A stretch of DNA of 64,000 nucleotides from Helicobacter trogontum. GTDB taxonomy: Bacteria > Campylobacterota > Campylobacteria > Campylobacterales > Helicobacteraceae. The DNA is taken from positions 1 to 64,000 of the forward strand of contig NZ_JRPL02000001.1 in assembly GCF_000765905.2 (NCBI RefSeq). The letters are read 5' to 3'. Below are positions 48,304-57,562 of this stretch, piece by piece (within the stretch, counting starts at the first letter, position 1; each line of letters begins with the position of its first letter). Made by a program: the position numbers and the translations under genes. A model generated the notes under the pieces. That model was not told the DNA's origin. It did no database searches and saw only the letters and a list, made by a program, of their open reading frames with translations.

Positions 48304-48636
48304 ATGCTTTATATAACGATTTTATTTATAGCATTTCTTACCGCATTAACAAGATTCTTACCATTTTTTATTTTTCGCAACAAGACTCCTAAGGTTATTA
48401 CAGATTTAGGCACTCTGTTGCCCCCCAGTCTTATTGCCATGATATTTATTTATTCATGCAAGGATATGTTGCAATTAGATAATATAGAGCTTGGAATCTA
48501 TGGTCTTGTTGGTATTGTTTTTGTGTTATTCTTACACATTGTATTTAAAAATATCTTATTTAGCATCTTTTGTGGCACACTTTTTTATCTTGTGTTAAGA
48601 AACCACGATTTAATATTTGACACAATATCCTTTTAA
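48304..48636 (+). CDS. azlD: AzlD family branched-chain amino acid exporter subunit, without AzlC
   Basis: A 110-residue protein with three or four membrane helices. TALTRFLPFFIFRNKTPKVITDLGTLLPPSLIAMIFIYS is the AzlD signature. AzlD works with the larger AzlC, which is normally adjacent; no azlC is found on either side. GAGAGG precedes ATG. It ends four bases before the next ORF, so the two may be coupled. Confidence 0.85.
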   Translation: MLYITILFIAFLTALTRFLPFFIFRNKTPKVITDLGTLLPPSLIAMIFIYSCKDMLQLDNIELGIYGLVGIVFVLFLHIVFKNILFSIFCGTLFYLVLRNHDLIFDTISF

Positions 48637-48640
48637 TTTG

Positions 48641-49471
48641 ATGCAAACCTATCTTATTCTATCACCTGCGTATTATGAATGTATGGATGAGACTGCCACA
48701 AAACAAATCTCTACAAAGCTACAACATGCTTATATGATGCTAGAATCTAAGAATATGACATTGAACTTTGTTGCATTCCGTTATGACAATCATGATAGTT
48801 TATCTTCAGATCAATATCGTATGTTACTTGAAATATTTGCTTTTTGTAAAAGTCATAATATAACACTCTTGCTAAATCTTTCTATGTATAAGATAGAAAC
48901 TCTTGTGCTCTTGTGGCTGCATGGTTTTGCACTAGGCATACATTTTAAGGAATCTGATTTGCCTCTCCTGCATGATAATATATGTCTAGCATTGCAACAA
49001 AGCTATTTTGCGTTATGCTCTCTGCAGAGCGATATCACATTACAAGATAAATTAAAAATTATTCATGATTCATTCCTGCATTCATGTAAAAGTGGCACAA
49101 AAGCTATTGAGTTATTATCTAACACAGAAATGCTTTCACGCCTTATAGCTCCACTTCATCACACCTTAACTAATTACCAAAAAATAGAGTCTAGGCTAGA
49201 TAGGAAACCTTGCCCTATATTTGTAAGCACTCATAACACAAAAGATCTCTCTAATGCCCTATCTCTTGGAGTCAATTATGCTACAATTAGCCCTATATTT
49301 TATGACAAAGGTAACAAGGCATTAGGCTTATCATATCTACAAGCATTGCCTATTGAATTAAAAAGAAATGCCTTTGCTTTAGGTGGAATAAATAATGACT
49401 CAAGGCTTGAAGAGATTAAGTCATGTGGTCTAGCTGGATTTGCATCAATTAGCTATTTTTTGCAGCAATAG
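48641..49471 (+). CDS. ThiE/TenI-like thiamine phosphate synthase family protein
   Basis: A 276-residue protein from ATG at 48641; a TTG at 48617 would extend it into azlD. The C-terminal TIM-barrel part has VNYATISPIFYDKGNKALGL and FALGGINND, matching the phosphate-binding end of ThiE/TenI. The conserved TPTK-type loop is degenerate (YDKGNK), so synthase activity is uncertain. The middle of the protein is poorly conserved and longer than in ThiE (about 210 residues). No other thiamine gene is nearby. Confidence 0.65.
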   Translation: MQTYLILSPAYYECMDETATKQISTKLQHAYMMLESKNMTLNFVAFRYDNHDSLSSDQYRMLLEIFAFCKSHNITLLLNLSMYKIETLVLLWLHGFALGIHFKESDLPLLHDNICLALQQSYFALCSLQSDITLQDKLKIIHDSFLHSCKSGTKAIELLSNTEMLSRLIAPLHHTLTNYQKIESRLDRKPCPIFVSTHNTKDLSNALSLGVNYATISPIFYDKGNKALGLSYLQALPIELKRNAFALGGINNDSRLEEIKSCGLAGFASISYFLQQ

Positions 49472-49590
49472 CTTTAGCTTTCTTTGCATATCTTTATATA
49501 TTTTTAGTCTATTGGTTCAAATAGTGAATTAACTTTTTTTATACTTAGATGTGTTAGAATCTAGCATTTTAAATTCCAAAGAGTGTCCAT

Positions 49591-50244
49591 ATGAATAAAT
49601 TTTTTGCTTTATATCTATTGTCTTGCTTATTTCTTTATGCAAAAGAATACGTTATCGATGAGACACATTCAAGCGTTAGTTTTGGTGTTAAGCACTTAAG
49701 TGTAGCAGACACTATAGGACATTTCCAAGAGTTTTCTGGCACACTTGACATTGAAGATAACAGAATTAAAAAGCTGCAAGGTGAAGTTGTAATTGCAAGC
49801 ATTAATACCTATAATGCTGCACGAGATGAAGAGTTACTTACAACAGACTTTTTTAGCACCAAAAAGGCAACCTTGCAATCTATCTCATTCAAAAATAATC
49901 TTTTACGCACCAAACTAACCATAAACAATATCACAAAAGAGGTGGTTTTCAAAGTAAAAATCACAGGACCGATCCGTAACCCAAGCCTAGTATTAAAAGA
50001 AAAAAGCAAAAATGATAATCCTTTTATGCCACAAGCAACAAATACGCCATTACAAAATCCACACTTAAAGACAAATGATTCTGATACAGATTGTGGTTGT
50101 TATATTAGCTATGGAGATAATGTCATAGGGGTAGAGTTATATGGCAGCATTAATCGCTTTGATTTTGATATTGCCAAGACAACACCAAAAGAACTTTTAG
50201 GCAAAGATGTTAATATAAGGATTATATTAGAAGCATCCAATTAA
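49591..50244 (+). CDS. YceI family periplasmic protein
   Basis: A 217-residue protein. A signal peptide (about residues 1-17, ending LYA) is followed by YVIDETHSSVSFGVKHLSVADTIGHFQEFSGTLD, the YceI lipocalin-like start. YceI proteins bind polyisoprenoid or similar lipids in the periplasm. An insert of about 35 residues near 140-175 includes a DCGC motif, not usual for the family. Length is above the usual 190. Confidence 0.88.
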   Translation: MNKFFALYLLSCLFLYAKEYVIDETHSSVSFGVKHLSVADTIGHFQEFSGTLDIEDNRIKKLQGEVVIASINTYNAARDEELLTTDFFSTKKATLQSISFKNNLLRTKLTINNITKEVVFKVKITGPIRNPSLVLKEKSKNDNPFMPQATNTPLQNPHLKTNDSDTDCGCYISYGDNVIGVELYGSINRFDFDIAKTTPKELLGKDVNIRIILEASN

Positions 50245-50374
50245 CACTCGTTCTTACATAGTTTAGAGCCACAAGATAACAATCATTTTAAATCAAACCA
50301 AAGCACAAGCAAGAACAAGAGTACAACTAACTCCCCATATCTATGCAATATAAGTCACATAAAATATAAACGAC

Positions 50375-51799
50375 CTACCTGCTCATTCGCTTTGTAACAT
50401 AGTACAACACGCCCACGCTCACGCATAAGGCACAACATTCTGATATAGGATATGCGATCCACGCACCCATGATTCCATAAAAATACGTCATAACTGGCAA
50501 CAATACAATGATGAATGCAAGTGTGTAGGCTATTGTAACTATAAAGGAGGCTAAAGCTTGTTGCAATGCTTGTAGATAAAGCGCAATAACAAGATTTAAA
50601 CTCATAAAGATATAACCAATAGAATAAATATTCAATGCTACCTTACTTTGTTCTTTGAGCTCCAAATCCTTTAAATACAAAGAAATAATAAAATCACTAA
50701 AAATAAAAAATAACGCATACAATACGCAAGATAAACCTAGTGCCACATAAATATAGAATCTTAAAACCTCTTTTAAACGACTAAAAAGCCGCATACCATA
50801 GTTGAAACTCGCAATGGGCTGTATGGATTCTGCAAGTGCCATCGTAATAGTAAAGAAGTTAAATCCAGCATAAAGAATAGCACTATATACCGCAAGGACA
50901 GACTCTCCCCCAGTATCCTTTAGAATCTGATTATAAAGCCACATGACAATACCAACACTTGCTTCACTTGCTGCATAGGGCGAACCATATTTAATTGCAC
51001 GTCCAAGTAGTTTCCAATCAAATACTTTTACAAAATACAGCTCCCCCTTTTTCTCACAAATAAAAGGCAATGAAATGCGTATTTTACTTGCAAAATTACA
51101 ATTAAAAAAGCCAAGCATTAATGCTCTATATTTGGGTTCTACATAATGCCACAACAATACGCAAGACCCAATAATATGTCCTAAGGTTGTAGCGTATGCA
51201 CTACCAATAATGCCAAACTCCCACACAAATAAAAAAAGATAATTAAATATAACATTGCAAATCGCCCCAAGAAACATGGCAAACATGGCAAATCTAGGAC
51301 GTTTGTCATTTACCACACACATATCAAGCACAGGATGCAAAATAATTCCAAAAAGTCCTACACATGTCCCACGCAAGTAATCAACTGCCATGCCATGCAC
51401 ATTTGGTGTTAGATTCTGTGCAAAAAAATCAATTACAATGCTCGCATACATATAGCCCAAAGCACCAAATATCAGGGATAATGGCAATAATAAATATACA
51501 ATGCTGCTAAAAATAGCTCTTGCAATATGTGCTCTGCCTTTTGCAAGATAATAGCTAATAAGACTTGCTCCACCTAAAGCAAACATAAGCGAACATGCCA
51601 TCATTGCAGGAAAAAGAGGCCATACTACAACGATTGCTTTCATAGCATCATCGCCAAGCTTCTTATTAACAAAAATACCATCAATAGTCGAATAGCTAGC
51701 CATGGCAAGCATGGCTAAAAGCATAGGAATGAAATAATTAAAAAAGAGCTTTGGGATACCATCATTGGCTAGATTTAAACTACTCTTTGTGTTTAGCAT
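50375..51799 (-). CDS. MATE family efflux transporter
   Basis: A 474-residue protein with about 12 membrane helices in two halves. The start LANDGIPKLFFNYFIPMLLAMLAMASYSTIDGIFVNKKLGDDAM is a MATE signature. It is probably a Na+ or H+ driven exporter of cationic drugs or metabolites. Its 5' end overlaps pssA by 20 bases, so the two are one transcript. Confidence 0.9.
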   Translation of the reverse strand: MLNTKSSLNLANDGIPKLFFNYFIPMLLAMLAMASYSTIDGIFVNKKLGDDAMKAIVVVWPLFPAMMACSLMFALGGASLISYYLAKGRAHIARAIFSSIVYLLLPLSLIFGALGYMYASIVIDFFAQNLTPNVHGMAVDYLRGTCVGLFGIILHPVLDMCVVNDKRPRFAMFAMFLGAICNVIFNYLFLFVWEFGIIGSAYATTLGHIIGSCVLLWHYVEPKYRALMLGFFNCNFASKIRISLPFICEKKGELYFVKVFDWKLLGRAIKYGSPYAASEASVGIVMWLYNQILKDTGGESVLAVYSAILYAGFNFFTITMALAESIQPIASFNYGMRLFSRLKEVLRFYIYVALGLSCVLYALFFIFSDFIISLYLKDLELKEQSKVALNIYSIGYIFMSLNLVIALYLQALQQALASFIVTIAYTLAFIIVLLPVMTYFYGIMGAWIAYPISECCALCVSVGVLYYVTKRMSR

Positions 51800-52580
51800 T
51801 ATCCTCCCCTAACCTCCTTGTACTTTCCTCGTTATCATTCTTTCGCATTACAATCCTGAAAAGAACAATAAAAATCCAACGCAAAACTCCATAAAAAATA
51901 TACATGCTCAAGAATATACACAAAGCCAAAGAAGGCTGTGCTACAACAAATGCAAGAGCAATTAATAGCACGACAAAATATTTTAGATTCCACTGCACCT
52001 TTTTAAAACTTGGATAGCGAATATTGCTTACCATAAGAATTGCGATGAAAAAAGCAAATACAAGAAAAATATAAGTATGTGTGCGTAAAAATTCAATCCA
52101 GCCAAAAAAACTCACCTTGTGCTGCTCAACCACAATAATCCATAAACACAAAATAGCTGCAGCAGAGGGGATTGGCAAACCTATAAATGAATTTGTCTCA
52201 ACATTTGTTGTGATATTAAACCTTGCGAGCCGAATCGCCCCAAGCACTACAAATAGACCGCTGATTGCCACACCATAACGACCATAATCATACCCCACAT
52301 AAAAGTATAATAGCACCGCTGGGGCAACACCAAAAGCGACAATATCAGCAAGAGAATCAAACTCAACGCCAAACTTACTAGCAGTATTTGTAAGACGAGC
52401 CACACGACCATCAAGCCCATCAAGCACCATGGAGAACAAGATATACCAACACGCTGTTGTAAAAGCCTTAGAATCCGCTTGAACCAAGCCCTTATGTGCC
52501 ATAAAAATCGCCATAATACCCAAAAATATGCTACCTGCCGTAAAAAGATTAGGCAAAACGTAGCGAGGACTAATTTTCAT
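51780..52580 (-). CDS. pssA: CDP-diacylglycerol-serine O-phosphatidyltransferase
   Basis: A 266-residue membrane enzyme that makes phosphatidylserine, the precursor of phosphatidylethanolamine. The CDP-alcohol phosphotransferase motif is complete: D54, D57-G58, A61-R62, G71, D75 and D79 in DGLDGRVARLTNTASKFGVEFDSLAD. About seven helices. The C-terminal tail is charged (about 30 residues). Decarboxylase psd is not in the window. Confidence 0.95.
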   Translation of the reverse strand: MKISPRYVLPNLFTAGSIFLGIMAIFMAHKGLVQADSKAFTTACWYILFSMVLDGLDGRVARLTNTASKFGVEFDSLADIVAFGVAPAVLLYFYVGYDYGRYGVAISGLFVVLGAIRLARFNITTNVETNSFIGLPIPSAAAILCLWIIVVEQHKVSFFGWIEFLRTHTYIFLVFAFFIAILMVSNIRYPSFKKVQWNLKYFVVLLIALAFVVAQPSLALCIFLSMYIFYGVLRWIFIVLFRIVMRKNDNEESTRRLGEDNAKHKE

Positions 52581-52762
52581 AAATATTTCCTTTTATAGTC
52601 GTATGGCCAATAAAGCCAAAAAAGTCTTGCAGGGCTTATTTTAGCATAGTTTTAGACAAGTTCTTACTATTTCTTAGTCCCATGCCAAACTCTACTTCAC
52701 GCTAAAATGGGGTGCAAAATACACAAAAACCAAACATAAATCAAAGGATTTTTATATTATGT

Positions 52763-52768
52763 TATAAT
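52763..52768 (+). promoter_or_regulatory. -10 box upstream of mtnN
   Basis: TATAAT in GTTATAATCAG, 30 bases before the ATG. AAAAAGGA follows as ribosome site. Confidence 0.5.
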
Positions 52769-52797
52769 CAGAGTTTAGTTTTGCAAAAAGGAACAAC

Positions 52798-53490
52798 ATG
52801 ACAATAGGTATCATAGGTGCTATGCGTGAAGAGATCGTGCCGCTTTTAGCACTGTATAAAGAGTATGAGAGCATGGAGATTGCTGGGAATGTGTATTATA
52901 AAATTGCATACAAAGATGCAAACATTATTATCGCTTATAGCAAGATAGGCAAGGTGCATGCAGCAATCAGTGCAACCACAATGATCTTGCGATTTGGCTG
53001 CGAAAAAATCATCTTTAGCGGTGTTGCAGGCGGCCTAGCAAAGGGCTTAAATGTCGGAGACTTGCTACTTGCAACAAAACTTTGCCAACATGATGTTGAT
53101 ATCACAGCATTTGGACATGCTAAGGGTTTTATACCAGAGGGTAAGCTGTTTTATGAAAGTGATAAATATCTGTGTGACAAAGCAAAAGAAGTCGCAAAAG
53201 ATATGAATCTTAGTATAAAAGAGGGTGTTGTAGCAAGCGGAGATCAATTTATTGCCAACCAACAAATAAAAGATTCTATTGTAAAAGAATTTGATGCAAT
53301 TGCAGTGGAAATGGAGGGTGCAAGCGTAGCGTGTGTATGCGATAATTTCAAGATTCCATATTGCATTTTTCGCTCTATTAGCGATAGTGCAGACGGAGAG
53401 GCTAGCCAAAGTTTTGATGAATTTTTAGAATCTAGTGCAAAGATTAGTGCCCACTTTGTTTATAAACTTGTGGATAAAATCTTGCTTTAA
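52798..53490 (+). CDS. mtnN: MTA/SAH and aminofutalosine nucleosidase
   Basis: A 230-residue enzyme. Catalytic residues Glu12, Glu173 (in AVEMEGASVA) and Asp196 (in SISDSAD) align with E. coli MtnN. It cleaves methylthioadenosine and S-adenosylhomocysteine. In Helicobacter and Campylobacter the same enzyme also hydrolyses 6-amino-6-deoxyfutalosine in the futalosine menaquinone pathway (MqnB), an established dual role I infer here. It is monocistronic. Confidence 0.95.
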   Translation: MTIGIIGAMREEIVPLLALYKEYESMEIAGNVYYKIAYKDANIIIAYSKIGKVHAAISATTMILRFGCEKIIFSGVAGGLAKGLNVGDLLLATKLCQHDVDITAFGHAKGFIPEGKLFYESDKYLCDKAKEVAKDMNLSIKEGVVASGDQFIANQQIKDSIVKEFDAIAVEMEGASVACVCDNFKIPYCIFRSISDSADGEASQSFDEFLESSAKISAHFVYKLVDKILL

Positions 53491-53850
53491 GCATACCTAA
53501 ATAAGATAATACCTATCTCAAAAACATGCAATATCCACTTTATATGGGTTTATCTAGGCTGCAAAAAATTAACTGCTATTTCACCATGATAGCTAAACCC
53601 ATGAAACACAATAAGACAAAGAGTGTAAATGAGAGATATTGGGACACATGCCAAACAATCTCAATCATTTAAACTCACGAAACCCCAAATAACACAAAAC
53701 ATAAGTCAAACAAAACTACAAAGAAAAAATGATTCCATAATTTATCCAAAAACGCACACCTACGCACCATCTCGTAGCTATTTTAAGTAGATTTTAATAA
53801 AATATTGAGTATGCTATGCTCTATTTACTTTAAAAATAAAGGGGCTTATA
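53491..53850. other. Spacer with a nine-base inverted repeat
   Basis: 360 AT-rich bases between mtnN and ppk2. ATGGGTTTA (53544-53552) and TAAACCCAT (53594-53602) can pair across a 41-base loop, without a U-tract. It may be a weak transcript end. Nothing else is seen. Confidence 0.35.
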
Positions 53851-54774
53851 ATGAGCAAAAAGCAAATTGTCGTTCGACCTGAAGAGTCAATGGATCCACA
53901 AGACGTATATAGCAAAAAGAAAGTAATTAATAAACGCCATTTGTTCAAAAATGAATTTTATGAAAAAGAATTGCGTAAGCTAGAAATCGAACTTGTGAAG
54001 TTACAAAATTGGGTTAAGAAGACAAATCAAAAAATTGTCATTATAATGGAAGGTAGAGATGGTGCTGGCAAAGGAGGGACGATCAAGGCGCTTACTTCAC
54101 ACCTTAATCCTCGTGGTTGTCGCATTGTTGCATTAAATAAGCCCACAGAGCAAGAAAAAACTGAATGGTATTTTAAGCGATATATCACCAATTTGCCATC
54201 AGGTGGTGAAATCGTATTTTTTGATAGAAGCTGGTATAATCGTGCTGGTGTTGAAAAGGTTATGGGCTTTTGTACTCAAGATGAATACAAAGAATTTATT
54301 TATCAAGTAAGTAATTTAGAGCAAATGCTTGTTGCAAGTGGTACAATGATTTTTAAATATTTTCTTAATGTTTCACAAGAAGAACAAAAAAGACGTATTG
54401 AAAGACGCAAAAACGATCCATTACGAATGTGGAAATTAAGCCCAATTGATGCAAAATCATTAAACCTGTGGGACGATTACACGGAGGCATTTGAAAAAAT
54501 GTTTTCACGCACACACACACCATATAGCCCATGGATGATTGTAGATTCTAACGATAAAAAGCGTGCAAGACTCAATATAGCTAGAGACTTATTAAGTAAA
54601 GTGGATTATGAAGATAAGGATCAAAACTCTGTATGTTTACTTGCTGATCCTAATATTGTGCATTTATACTCTCAACAATCAAACTTTATTAAAAAAAATA
54701 AAGACTTCAAAATCTTTGATAAAGAGAAGGATAAAAAAGACAAAAAAGACTGCAAAGAAGACGAGAAAAAGTAG
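53851..54774 (+). CDS. ppk2: Polyphosphate kinase 2
   Basis: A 307-residue enzyme that transfers phosphate between polyphosphate and nucleotides. Walker A is EGRDGAGKGGTIKAL (residues about 67-81), the second motif FDRSWYNRAGVE starts at about 124, and RRKNDPLRMWKLSPIDAKSLNLWDDY matches the lid. It fits the one-domain class I type. The last 25 residues are an unusual Lys/Asp/Glu-rich tail (DKEKDKKDKKDCKEDEKK). Confidence 0.94.
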   Translation: MSKKQIVVRPEESMDPQDVYSKKKVINKRHLFKNEFYEKELRKLEIELVKLQNWVKKTNQKIVIIMEGRDGAGKGGTIKALTSHLNPRGCRIVALNKPTEQEKTEWYFKRYITNLPSGGEIVFFDRSWYNRAGVEKVMGFCTQDEYKEFIYQVSNLEQMLVASGTMIFKYFLNVSQEEQKRRIERRKNDPLRMWKLSPIDAKSLNLWDDYTEAFEKMFSRTHTPYSPWMIVDSNDKKRARLNIARDLLSKVDYEDKDQNSVCLLADPNIVHLYSQQSNFIKKNKDFKIFDKEKDKKDKKDCKEDEKK

Positions 54775-54948
54775 GGTATGTTTTATACAAAATATATCAT
54801 GGAGATGCTCTCATCACTTAGAAAAGATGTAATGTCCTTATCCAATGAATAAAAGGCTAGGGATAAAACCAGTGATGTTAGTAGTGCTCTCATACAAGCA
54901 GCAAAAAATACTCTTTTCTTGAAAATCATATTATAAAAGATTTGAAAC

Positions 54949-55770
54949 ATGCAAACTGACAAACTTAACAATGATGAAATGTATTTCGAAATTATAGGTT
55001 TTGAACAAAGTAGTGCTATGCAGATAATTTCGCAATATGCAAAAGACTGCTCTGTGCTACTCAAACTTGCAAATTCTTTGCCTTTACATCATACTTCTAT
55101 GCAAGGAGATTGTAAGAATCTAGAACAACAAGACAATCTAGGCAAAAGTATCTTGCCCACTATATTATCACAAGAATATGGCATAATAGCACAAGGCTCT
55201 ACACATGATTTAGCAGCATTTTTCAAGATTCTAGAATCTTTATTTGCAGATCGACTTGTGAAAGGAGATATTGCAACTTTCACACTCAAAAAATTACAGC
55301 AGCACAATTACAAGCTTTGTGTTGCTGAATCTTGTACGGGTGGAACTTTGAGTGCCATGATTACTGCTATTAGTGGTGCAAGCTCTGTTTTTAAAGGCGG
55401 CATAACAACTTATAGTATTGAATCTAAACAACAAATATTAGGTATAAAAGATTCTATTTTTAAAGAACATAGCGTATATTCTGAAGCGTGTGTGAGCGCT
55501 ATGGCAAGAGGGGCAATTGATCTGTTTCAAGCTGATATTGCCATTGCTACGAGCGGATTAGCAACACACGATGATAGTCCGGATAACTTTTTACATTTAC
55601 CTGCTGGCACGGTTTTTACTTGCGTTCTCATACGTGATAGGATGCCAATAAATATTGTCCATAACTATCTGTCACATACAAATATAGAAAGCAAAGATTC
55701 TAGAATCTTTGTGCAAAAAATGGCTAGTTTGCAAGCTTTGCGTCTGCTTTTAAGCACGCTTGCCAGTTAA
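54949..55770 (+). CDS. CinA/PncC-type nicotinamide mononucleotide deamidase with N-terminal extension
   Basis: A 273-residue protein. The C-terminal 160 residues are the PncC/CinA-C domain: VAESCTGGTLSAMITAISGASSVFKGGITTYS, with Ser of the ESCTGG motif, and IAIATSGLATHDDSP-like turn. This domain hydrolyses nicotinamide mononucleotide to nicotinate mononucleotide in pyridine salvage. The first 110 residues have no similarity I recognise and replace the usual N-terminal MoCF domain of full CinA. The function of that part is unknown. Confidence 0.8.
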   Translation: MQTDKLNNDEMYFEIIGFEQSSAMQIISQYAKDCSVLLKLANSLPLHHTSMQGDCKNLEQQDNLGKSILPTILSQEYGIIAQGSTHDLAAFFKILESLFADRLVKGDIATFTLKKLQQHNYKLCVAESCTGGTLSAMITAISGASSVFKGGITTYSIESKQQILGIKDSIFKEHSVYSEACVSAMARGAIDLFQADIAIATSGLATHDDSPDNFLHLPAGTVFTCVLIRDRMPINIVHNYLSHTNIESKDSRIFVQKMASLQALRLLLSTLAS

Positions 55771-55979
55771 CCTAACTTATCAAAGAAACAAAGTTATTAT
55801 TATCCTTGGTTCTATTATAAAACATTAACCTGCAAGTAATTTTATAACAATGTTTGATCATATTTATCAATAATTTAGCAAATTTTAAGGTAAAAAAAGT
55901 TAGAATAACCCCCATGCTTTGCAAGTAGGGGGCATATCCGAAAACAAAGGTGTGAGTCTATTTTTAAAAGGGAATGATT

Positions 55980-56312
55980 ATGAAAAAGTTGCTTTTGTTC
56001 TTTTTCGCATGTGTTGGTTTTGCGTTAGCTGCTGACACGAAAGCTAGTCTTGATGGTATTAATGGTGCCGATGTAGTAATGGCTCTATCTGTTCTTGCTG
56101 GTGTTGTTGGTTTAGGTATTGCTGCACTTGGTGGTGGTATTGGTATGGGTCATGCTGCTGCTGCTGCAATCTCTGGAACTGCAAGAAATCCTGCATTAGG
56201 TTCTAAATTACAAACAACGATGTTTATTGCGATTGCGTTGATTGAAGCACAAGTTATCTATACGCTTGTTTTCGCTGTTATTGCAATATATGTGAATCCT
56301 TATATTCCTTAA
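55980..56312 (+). CDS. atpE: ATP synthase subunit c
   Basis: A 110-residue rotor protein of the F0 ring. A signal-like N-terminal segment (1-17, ending LAA) precedes two helices. The polar loop has R69-N70-P71, and Glu89 in helix 2 (ALIEAQVIY) is the proton-binding residue. The longer frame starts at ATG 55974, but ATG at 55980 has AAAAGGG seven bases upstream. It stands alone, away from the other atp genes, as in other Helicobacter. Confidence 0.96.
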   Translation: MKKLLLFFFACVGFALAADTKASLDGINGADVVMALSVLAGVVGLGIAALGGGIGMGHAAAAAISGTARNPALGSKLQTTMFIAIALIEAQVIYTLVFAVIAIYVNPYIP

Positions 56313-56348
56313 TTATTTGCGATCTGGGATTCCTGAATACTTACTCAC

Positions 56349-56375
56349 CTCCCTTTCGAAAGGGAGATGAGTTTT
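56349..56375 (+). terminator. Hairpin between atpE and tRNA-Leu
   Basis: CTCCCTTTCGAAAGGGAG is a perfect 18-base palindrome, followed by ATGAGTTTT directly abutting the tRNA. It can act as an atpE terminator or a processing site for a shared transcript. The U-tract is interrupted. Confidence 0.6.
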
Positions 56376-56459
56376 GCGCTGGTGGTGGAATGGTAGACAC
56401 ACCATCTTGAGGGGGTGGCGGGGCGACCCGTGTGAGTTCAAGTCTCACTCAGCGCACCA
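56376..56459 (+). tRNA. tRNA-Leu (anticodon GAG)
   Basis: An 84-base class II tRNA with a long variable arm and CCA. The anticodon loop UUGAGGG gives GAG. The acceptor GCGCUGG pairs with UCAGCGC. Confidence 0.95.
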
Positions 56460-56486
56460 TCTTAAAAATACTCAAACCACATTATA

Positions 56487-56573
56487 GCCGGAGTGGTGAA
56501 ACTGGTAGACGCGCTAGACTCAAAATCTAGTAAGGGCAACCTTGTGTCGGTTCGAGTCCGACCTTCGGCACCA
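56487..56573 (+). tRNA. tRNA-Leu (anticodon CAA)
   Basis: An 87-base class II tRNA with CCA. The anticodon loop CUCAAAA gives CAA. The acceptor is GCCGGAG. Confidence 0.95.
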
Positions 56574-56596
56574 TCCATATTTATATTAATTATACT

Positions 56597-56673
56597 GTCC
56601 TGGTAGCTCAGCTGGATAGAGCGTAAGATTCCTAATCTTAAGGTCATGGGTTCAAATCCCTTTCGGGACACCA
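56597..56673 (+). tRNA. tRNA-Arg (anticodon CCU)
   Basis: A 77-base cloverleaf with CCA. The anticodon loop UUCCUAA gives CCU. It closes a three-tRNA cluster. Confidence 0.95.
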
Positions 56674-57562
56674 TTCTTTGTGTATAACTATTCTAATCTC
56701 TCGTTTTATGATAAAGTCTTTGTTTATTTGCTTCTTTACGCTATTAGACAATACACGACTTCATCACCAATCACATGCTTCTTAAACTTGATGTTTGAGG
56801 CTTAAAAATTACTTGCCCATGAATAACTTCAGAAATAATTGGATAAGACTATAATGTTTATATGGAAAAATTCACCCACATCCAATAAAACATTTATGTA
56901 AAAAGCAGAGCGATCAGATACAACTCCAATAGCTGTGCAACAAAAATTTCTCAACAATAAAACCCAAACAAAAATATACAATGTGCACTAATATCAAAGA
57001 ATTAATCAAGGCATAAAATGGGTCAAGAAGCGATTAGTACAATAAGCTTAAAACACTATGATATAAAATAGATAATTTAACAAGGAAATACAATAAATCA
57101 AACATGACAAATTTCAATAAATCCGCATAAACAATAAAGATGTGTTCAAAAACAATATAGAATCTAATGCAGTGAGATATATCACTGAAGTATTGCAAGA
57201 ACAACTTATTATGAGAAAAAATAAAAAAAAAGGGGGGGGGGGGGGTGAGCCACCGTCATGGCACAAAATACAACCTTAATCAAACCGCAAACACAATATA
57301 TAAAGCCCAACAAACTATCTTATTGTAGAAAGACATAAATAAGTTTAAAATAAAACTCTAAAAATATGCAATTATATATAGGCTTCTTAAAAGCCCTATC
57401 AATATGAACTAACTGAAATGTTCTTTGTCTTGCCAACCCTGCTTCGAGCCACCTAAAACAACACATTAATCTTAAGGATTCTAAAAATTATGAAAGCTTC
57501 TCATGCAAATTGTTTGCATTATCTTTTTTATTTATTTCCCAAAATATCAATCCAATCATGTT
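56674..57562. other. Spacer with decayed-looking sequence and G14 tract
   Basis: About 890 bases without an intact gene. Short plus-strand frames such as NKDVFKNNIESNAVRYITEVLQ run into the G14 tract and stop soon after. On the minus strand an ATG four codons before the C14 tract opens a frame that is out of phase at this tract length. It may be a relic of a phase-variable gene. Confidence 0.45.
57232..57245. repeat. Homopolymeric G14 (C14) tract
   Basis: Fourteen G preceded by nine A. Such long tracts are prone to slipped-strand change and mark phase-variable genes in Helicobacter and Campylobacter. No intact gene is attached to it here. Confidence 0.95.

Noticed and set aside
53544-53602. 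Inverted repeat as mtnN terminator
   Set aside because: The loop is 41 bases and no U-tract follows.
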